A stretch of DNA of 64,000 nt from Dimargaris cristalligena (Eukaryota; Kickxellomycota; Dimargaritomycetes; Dimargaritales; Dimargaritaceae). The notes below the pieces were generated by a model, which had not been told where the DNA came from, did not search any database, and worked only from the letters and a program-made list of their open reading frames with translations. The DNA is taken from contig JANBQC010000084.1 in the NCBI GenBank assembly GCA_027576995.1, forward strand, positions 1 to 64,000. Reading direction: 5' to 3'. Shown here one piece after another: positions 58,122 to 64,000 of this stretch; positions within the stretch are counted from its first letter, which is position 1, and each line of letters begins with the position of its first letter. Both the position numbers and the translations under genes were made by a program.

Positions 58122-60045
58122 GAGGGAATATATGTGTAGGTCAAGGGTTAAACTTTGGAATATATATTGAGAGGTGAGAAGGCGGAGAGCACTGGGCTTG
58201 ATGCTTTAGAAGAGGGCTGCTAGGTGGGTATTTATAATGGCTGGGCTCATTAGGATATCTGAATTTACTGGTACTCCTGGTCACTTTTTTGATGGCAACA
58301 TCTTTGAGCCATTGCAGCTGAAGGTTCAATAGCGGGTTATCGGCTAAGCGAGGCACTAGCATGAGACATTGACTAGCTGGTCTCTTGTTCTACTTTGGCT
58401 GGATTATTTTGAACTACACCAGATGAGCTAATTGAGCAGCGGTCGGACTTCCGGGCAACTTAATTGCGTAAGCTGCTGCACCAGCTTCTTCACTGGTACT
58501 CCTGAATCTATTTCCGGAGTCCTTAGTGATGCCGGATTCCTCACGAGCACTATTTAGGTATTGGAACAGACTCGTGTTCAGGGGGGAGGGGCGGCGGCAA
58601 CAGTGCCTGGATACCCTCCCCCCACATACATGGCGGAATTCCCTCGCCATTAGATCCAAGCACGCCTTCACGCATGGCTTAATTAACGTAACTCCTGACA
58701 GTATACTATATCCTTGACCAGTGGGGGCTCTGCCAGTTATTGGCTCTATGATGATAAAGCGGAGAAGCATCAATTTGGACTAATTCGAATACTAAAAGCG
58801 TGGTGCGGGGAACTGCATTGGGTCACTGATGGCCCCGGAGCCTCTGCATACCCTATACTGTTCAAGGAACAGACGTGGTTTATTACATGCCCGCCACGGT
58901 TTATTTACCGGGGGTTAGCGACAGTATCTTGCAGGGCAGTGCTGCTTCTCAGGACTATATCTATCCTAAGTTAATAGAAGCCTTCTAAAGAAACATCGGT
59001 CGGACTTAAATACGCCATTTCGTACTAAAAAGGTGGCACGCAGTAGCAGCGAGGGAAATTCTCCGGATTAATATATTAGTTAGGCTGACGCGTCCCTCGT
59101 TCAAATCGTTATTTTCCGTCCGGAGTGACTGTCCCGCATGCGGGTTTTTAACTGGTGGTACGCAACCCAAAATGAACCGTAATAGATTGAGGAACCGAAG
59201 CCGCTCTATACCAGCATCACAGTTGCCCCTGGATCTCACTGGGTCAGAAAACACGACTATCCTGGCCACGGCATTTCCTCCTTAAAGCTTATTGAAGTAA
59301 ACAGCGGGAGAGCGGATATTCAAGTTTGGCAAGTTACCATCCCGCCATGTAAAGCGGAATTTCCCAGAATACGCATCGGTATCCCATGAGGTACAAGGGT
59401 TCCCCTACCGATGGTGTTCCTAATTACAACCCAATGTGTATTAATAAGCCCATTTGCCGCGATTGTTATTGCATAACGGCCTAGGCCTGAGCTAAATCGG
59501 CAGCGGATTATTACGTATAGCCACCTATTCCCTAAATGGCCGCTTAATTTAGAACCCCGCAGTCACAGTACACCAGAGTGCGTTCATCAGGTTACCAACA
59601 CTGTTGGTCAGGCGGAACTTTCCCTCCTGATACCTGTTTCATTGGGTGCCATCACAAGCCAACGTCTATAATTCTATATCACACCTCCATTTACCCTAAC
59701 CACTGTCACCCTCTGCAGCATGGTATTACAACAAGACACATGTTCTTATTCGTTTGGTGGCCTGTGGTTAATGTCATGAAAATACGTTAAGAGTTAATTG
59801 CCATGGATCGACATTGAAAACATCATTTTTTAACATTTAATTAAGATCGAATATCCAATAAATAAAACATTAACTCGTCAGTAACGCTGGGTTCCCCGGA
59901 AAGAAAAAAAAAATAGCATTTGTATACCCAGCAGGAACATAATAAGCGAATAAAGTAAATCATGCGATTGCAAGAAACGTACAGAAAAGATGGGAGTATT
60001 TTAATAGGCAGGCTGAATCCATAGGCATCGCAGAGCGATATCCGA
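58122..60045. other. Intergenic stretch with unsupported open frames
   Basis: About 1.9 kb between two minus-strand genes. Open frames at minus 58773-58414 and minus 59269-59006 lack homology, signal peptides and clear partner exons. The last 150 bases before NOP14 are the presumed 3' UTR and flank. Confidence 0.5.
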
Positions 60046-63045
60046 CTAATGCCGCGTCCGCTTGCGCTTCTTTTCCCGTTCGGCAATCCGATCCAATTTG
60101 GTGAGCTCCTTCTGCTGTTCCTGCAGCGACCCCACAATACCACCGATGCGGCGCTTGTAATCCGTATCGGCTTGTTTGGCTTCCTTGAGCCGTTCGGTTT
60201 GGATGAAATCCGTATCTTTGCGTAGTTCGCGGATGGCGCCCCGCATTTCCTTCTTATACACCCGTTGGAGCCGTTTGTGTTCGGCGCGGGCCCGGTCGGG
60301 GTCATAGCTACGGTCCAGGTTATAGTTCTCCTGGAATTTGGGTAGGTATGAGGGGATGGGAACGGCCTTGTGCTTTTGGAGTTGCAGGGGTTGGCGGCGG
60401 TCGAAGTGTTGCTGGAGGAAGTTTCCGAGGGTGGTCCGGGCGTTCTGAATGACCTTCATTACACTAGGGGAGAGGGAGGCCGCCGGTAAGAGACGGAGGT
60501 GATTCACAATGGGGCTAAAAAGTTCGATAAAGCTAGGGAAGGCCATGTAGGTCCGGGCGGATATCACCAGAAGCTGGACGGTGGTACCGAGTATACCGAC
60601 CAGAGTCGCGGACCGTTCAGCGTCGGTGGTGGGGAGAGTAGACTCGTCAAAGAATTGCATCAGACGGGGTTTGGCGTATTGCACCTGGTTCAGCTTGGTG
60701 TTATTCGAAAGGATATTCAGGAACGAAAATTGCTCCAATCCACCGTTGGGCAGGGGGAACAAACCGCAGTCAGCCCAGGTACGAGTGATACTGGGTCTAC
60801 CTTTAATTTTGGTTTCCGACATGACAGGGTCGTGGAGAGCGGCCAGAACCAATTGGAGATAGTTATGTACCTCCGGGCAAAAGCGGCGGGACAGTCGCTG
60901 CATGTCCAGCATGAGGTGGCACACAAAAAGCCCGGCTACGATATCGGTAAAGCTACGGGGGGTGTACTGCTGCAAATACTGACTGAGGACCAGTTGGAGT
61001 GGGGTAATAATAGGGTGCTGGAAATCGGACACGGAGAGCAGCTGCGTCAGCAGCTTGAATTGAAGCAGGTCGGTGGCCTCGGGGAATACGTCGGCAAATT
61101 GACCGGCGGGGCTCTGGAGTCGGCTGGTGAGTTCACCGTGGAAGTTGCGGAGTTGCTCGGTAGCCAATTCACCAAGTAATTCGGGGAACATAGGGGCTAG
61201 CTCGGTTAAGTGGCGCACAAACACATCAAGATGCTGTAGTGGGGCCTGGGAATCATCCGATACGCGAATGTGCACATGGACATAAAGGGCCCGGAAAAGG
61301 TTGCGTAGATGCTGCTTGTTCTCGGGGGCCAGCTGGACGTGATAGAGGACCCGCAGGCGCTCCAGGATAATGGTCTGCTGATCGATGGTGCGACCTTCCA
61401 GCAGATCGGCGAACTGTTCGTAGGTCTCGGGGGCCGGGAACGTGTAGGGCATTTCTTCGACGGCGGGGCGGGGAATAGGTCCCTTGGGAGTGCCGGCGGC
61501 TGGGCCGGTGGCTTTGGAGGTACCGGCGTCATCGGCATCGGCATCGGCATCGTCCTCATCAGAGTCGGAAAGACCCTCCTGGTCAAACACCGCTCGAGGT
61601 AAAGTGTCCATTTCCAAATCACTGGCGTTCATATCTTCGGAGTCAGAATCACCTTCATCCTCGTCACTCTGGTCGTCACCGCCGGACTCCTCCTCATCGT
61701 CGTCTTCGTCATCCTCGCTATCTGAAGCCGCGTCGTTAAGCTTTCCTTCCTTCCGTAGTTGGAGGCCCCGGCTGAGCATACCCTCCAGCGGATGACTGGC
61801 CCCCTCCGCGAAATCGCCATCCAAGTCATCCCCCTGGGGCAGTCGCTTAGGACCGGCACCCCGCTGATTGGACTTGGATCCACCAAAGGCATCATTATCG
61901 CCGCCGTCGTCGTCATCACTATCACTTCCCTCGGTGTCGGAGGCCTGGCCCGCCATACGCCGGACGCGATGACGTTCGGCCCGTTCGAGCTTTTCCTTGG
62001 CCTCCATCAGCAATTCCTCCTCGGTTTTCTGACGGTCGGTCGCCGGGGCACGGCGTTCTAGAGCCAACTGCTGGAGGTATTGGTTGTAATCGTCGTCTTG
62101 GTCGGGAAGGGTTTTGAGCATCCGGTCCTTGGCACTGGCACCGGTTAAGTCCAGGTCGGTGTCATCAGTCGGAGGAGCCACCACCCCTTCCCCGGAGAGC
62201 AGTAGGCTGCGGATATCCTTGAAATCATCGTCCAGTTCATGACGTAGATCATCGTCCTCTTCGCGGGCCTGTTGGCGCTCCATCTTGTGCATTTTACTCT
62301 TGGCGATCAGCTCCTTCATGACCTCGGCCTTGGTTTTGTTCTGCTGGTGGGCTTCCATGGGGCTCTGTTCGTCAGTGTGGAAGTTGCCGAAATGGGCGGA
62401 CCGCACCGTGGTTTTGTCAATCCCCTTCCGGTCGGCGAGGGCGCCGACCCCCCCATCTTCGCCGTCATCGCCCTCCAGTTCGGGGCCGCGCAAATCAATT
62501 TCATCGAAGTCGTCGATTTCCGTGAGGGGGCGGCCTTTATGGGTAAGTACGTCATCCTGGTCGAGGTTAAATACGTCGCCACCCCGGAGGTGCTTGAGGC
62601 GTTCCTGGGTATACCGCTCGGCCATGCGTTCGTCGGCGGTCATATGGGGATTATGCTCACCCAACCGGTGGTCGACGAGCCCACCCGCCTTGTTACGATT
62701 CTGCCACTCCACCAACAGGGTCTTTTTACGGTTATCCTGACCAATCTGTTTGGACATGGCCGGCCGACCCTTTTCCCCCTTGCGGTTCTGGCCGAGAACC
62801 TTGGCCTTGCTGGTTTTGTTGTGTTTGATTTCGAAGGGGTTGAACATGGCCCCGATGGCGTTGAGTTTGGCCGCCCGTTGTTTGGCGTTGGGAGTGTCGG
62901 CAGCGGCACCTGGACCACCCTTCTTTTTGTTACCCGGGCGCTTCTGGACGCGGGATTTGCCGCCCGTGATCCCGGACTCGCGCAGACTCGCGCGCAGCCG
63001 CTTGAGGGCCGATTGGTTGCTCTTGGGTGCTTCCGGCTGGACCAT
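60046..63045 (-). CDS. NOP14: SSU-processome nucleolar protein Nop14
   Basis: Nop14 is an essential SSU-processome component that acts with Emg1 and Noc4 in 40S assembly and 18S maturation. The single exon encodes 999 aa starting at the ATG at 63045. The N-terminal block carries family signatures: NPFEIKHNKTSKAKVLGQNR, the KKTLLVEWQNRNKAGGLVDH region and DERMAERYTQERLKHLRGGD. A central Asp/Glu/Ser-rich region (about 370-510) follows, as in other Nop14 proteins. The helical C-terminal half includes MPYTFPAPETYEQFADLL and PKFQENYNLDRSYDPDRARA, and the protein ends in a basic nuclear-localisation-like tail (EREKKRKRTRH). Length and order match the family (human 857, yeast 810) with an expanded acidic part. 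No intron is needed. Confidence 0.95.
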   Translation of the reverse strand: MVQPEAPKSNQSALKRLRASLRESGITGGKSRVQKRPGNKKKGGPGAAADTPNAKQRAAKLNAIGAMFNPFEIKHNKTSKAKVLGQNRKGEKGRPAMSKQIGQDNRKKTLLVEWQNRNKAGGLVDHRLGEHNPHMTADERMAERYTQERLKHLRGGDVFNLDQDDVLTHKGRPLTEIDDFDEIDLRGPELEGDDGEDGGVGALADRKGIDKTTVRSAHFGNFHTDEQSPMEAHQQNKTKAEVMKELIAKSKMHKMERQQAREEDDDLRHELDDDFKDIRSLLLSGEGVVAPPTDDTDLDLTGASAKDRMLKTLPDQDDDYNQYLQQLALERRAPATDRQKTEEELLMEAKEKLERAERHRVRRMAGQASDTEGSDSDDDDGGDNDAFGGSKSNQRGAGPKRLPQGDDLDGDFAEGASHPLEGMLSRGLQLRKEGKLNDAASDSEDDEDDDEEESGGDDQSDEDEGDSDSEDMNASDLEMDTLPRAVFDQEGLSDSDEDDADADADDAGTSKATGPAAGTPKGPIPRPAVEEMPYTFPAPETYEQFADLLEGRTIDQQTIILERLRVLYHVQLAPENKQHLRNLFRALYVHVHIRVSDDSQAPLQHLDVFVRHLTELAPMFPELLGELATEQLRNFHGELTSRLQSPAGQFADVFPEATDLLQFKLLTQLLSVSDFQHPIITPLQLVLSQYLQQYTPRSFTDIVAGLFVCHLMLDMQRLSRRFCPEVHNYLQLVLAALHDPVMSETKIKGRPSITRTWADCGLFPLPNGGLEQFSFLNILSNNTKLNQVQYAKPRLMQFFDESTLPTTDAERSATLVGILGTTVQLLVISARTYMAFPSFIELFSPIVNHLRLLPAASLSPSVMKVIQNARTTLGNFLQQHFDRRQPLQLQKHKAVPIPSYLPKFQENYNLDRSYDPDRARAEHKRLQRVYKKEMRGAIRELRKDTDFIQTERLKEAKQADTDYKRRIGGIVGSLQEQQKELTKLDRIAEREKKRKRTRH

Positions 63046-63564
63046 AGTGCTGGTTTATAATACGAAAATTTCACGGGTCTGGCCCAATGCAAGGGCAGGT
63101 GGCGATCAGGTTAAGCGGAATGCTATCGGGATGCTATGCGGGCAAGGCTCGGGTGAATTAAAAAGACAGTAGTGTTCAACCAAGAGCGGCAAGGTTAACC
63201 AGAGACGAAGTGAAGGCACAATGGCTAGGCGGCTGTTAATAGAATCGAGAAATGCACTAGAATATAACCGAACTACGATGCCGAGTAGCAGTGAAAATAT
63301 ATCGGAATCGAATAAAGGCTCAGTTTTACGCCCGTCCTTCTGTAAGAGTGGGTTTCTGCCCTCTGGTGACTCTTCGCAAAGTTACCCGCAGCTTGGCCTT
63401 GCGCTTCAAAGTCTAGTTAAATTTTCGACAATGCATACCAATAAAGGCCATAAGAAAAAAAAAAGAATTGGTTAATTTGGGACTAACTATTGACTGGCAG
63501 TGGTGAAGTGAGTGCAAAAGAAATTGCGACTGCATGGTCACGTGATTTATAAGCACAGCTTATC
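63046..63564. other. NOP14 promoter region
   Basis: Half-kilobase spacer upstream of NOP14. The open frame at plus 63221-63475 has no recognisable product. Confidence 0.45.
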
Positions 63565-63608
63565 ATGTTGAGGAGATTTCTTTCAGTATCGCCAACTATA
63601 ATGGAAAG
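63565..63608 (+). CDS. Possible first exon of a plus-strand gene running off the window
   Basis: An ATG at 63565 opens MLRRFLSVSPTIMER and meets a perfect GTAAGTC donor at 63609 (phase 2). The short basic, Ser-containing leader would suit a mitochondrial presequence. No continuation with a recognisable protein is seen in the remaining 390 bases, and a TATAAG-like box at 63549 is very close to the ATG. Weak call. Confidence 0.25.
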
Positions 63609-64000
63609 GTAAGTCTTGCCTATTAGTCGTAAACAATACCAATATAACATGAAGCATCATTTAGAACCTAACCCAAGTCATAATGTGGGATTGAATCTAC
63701 TGAATTATTTAGCCAAAAAGCCATTAGCTAAGACGTTTGACACTAAAAAATATAAACCATTCGACTGCTCCCATCCATGCTTTATCCAAAATACTATACC
63801 TTTGGGTTGGATTTCACCCATATGATGCTAATTAAGGGAGGTAATCGGAAAAATGATGTGGCTTATTCGTTTCCGCTCGGCCAATTATCAATTAAAAAAT
63901 GCAAGGACTAAGCCATTCCTTCTGTAACTCTCCACAGTGGTATTATTCCCAGAAAAGATTTGTTCATGGCTTTTATTCTATTTAGGATGGGTGGTCTATT
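63609..64000. other. Window end, no supported gene
   Basis: AT-rich DNA; the open frame 63616-63825 has no recognisable product. It may be intron or later exon of the weak gene call at 63565. Confidence 0.4.

Noticed and set aside
58414..58773. 119-codon open frame on the minus strand
   Set aside because: No homology, no signal peptide, no convincing neighbouring exons; overlapping open frames on the other strand.
59095..59110. GTTCAAATC resembling a tRNA B box
   Set aside because: No matching T-stem, A box or acceptor stem around it.
59006..59269. 87-codon open frame on the minus strand
   Set aside because: No recognisable domain or exon partner.
1..64000. CRISPR arrays, bacterial operons or riboswitches
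   Set aside because: The window is intron-bearing eukaryotic DNA with no regularly spaced short repeats.

Overview
The window is eukaryotic nuclear DNA, almost certainly from a fungus. Genes carry GT-AG introns of about 140-680 bp, TATA boxes and AATAAA-type 3' signals, and there is a fungal-type Pex8. A WDR81-type BEACH gene (absent, to my knowledge, from yeasts and most Dikarya), rather long introns and CpG-targeted decay of a repeat-like block suggest an early-diverging lineage (Zoopagomycota or Mucoromycota grade). That placement is inference. All exon joins were worked out by eye from splice sites, reading phase and family similarity.

Left part (1-29 kb), dense housekeeping genes: KNL1/Spc105 kinetochore scaffold (-), exocyst Sec10 (+), WDR81-like BEACH/pseudokinase/WD40 protein (-), TRAPPII subunit Trs130/TRAPPC10 (+), an F-box/LRR-like protein (+), ribosomal protein uS11/RPS14 (-) and a HemK-type release-factor methyltransferase (+). 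Sec10, WDR81 and Trs130 are consecutive and all act in membrane traffic.

Middle (29-52 kb), gene-poor accessory region: three small secreted cysteine-rich proproteins (29.4, 41.4 and 45.8 kb), the last two lying in a diverged segmental duplication. Each has a signal peptide, a helical pro-region with three cysteines, a dibasic cleavage site and a cysteine-crowded tail. In the two duplicates the pro-region is almost identical in DNA, but the tails have diverged strongly. Between the copies lies a 2.1-kb AT-rich block in which I find no CpG at all, the signature of methylated and decayed repeat DNA, and the CpG loss spills into both neighbours. Housekeeping genes Pex8-like (+) and UTP25 (-) sit inside this stretch. 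A secreted S1-family serine protease with a GPI-like tail (51.1 kb, +) closes it.

Right part (52-64 kb): Rev1 translesion polymerase (-), a secreted Gly/Asp/His-rich protein built of 63-residue repeats with basic processing sites (-), and the SSU-processome protein NOP14 (-). RPS14, UTP25 and NOP14 all serve the small ribosomal subunit. The five predicted secreted genes share a TATA box 168-192 bp before the ATG, unlike the one housekeeping promoter with a clear TATA box (Sec10, about 45 bp).
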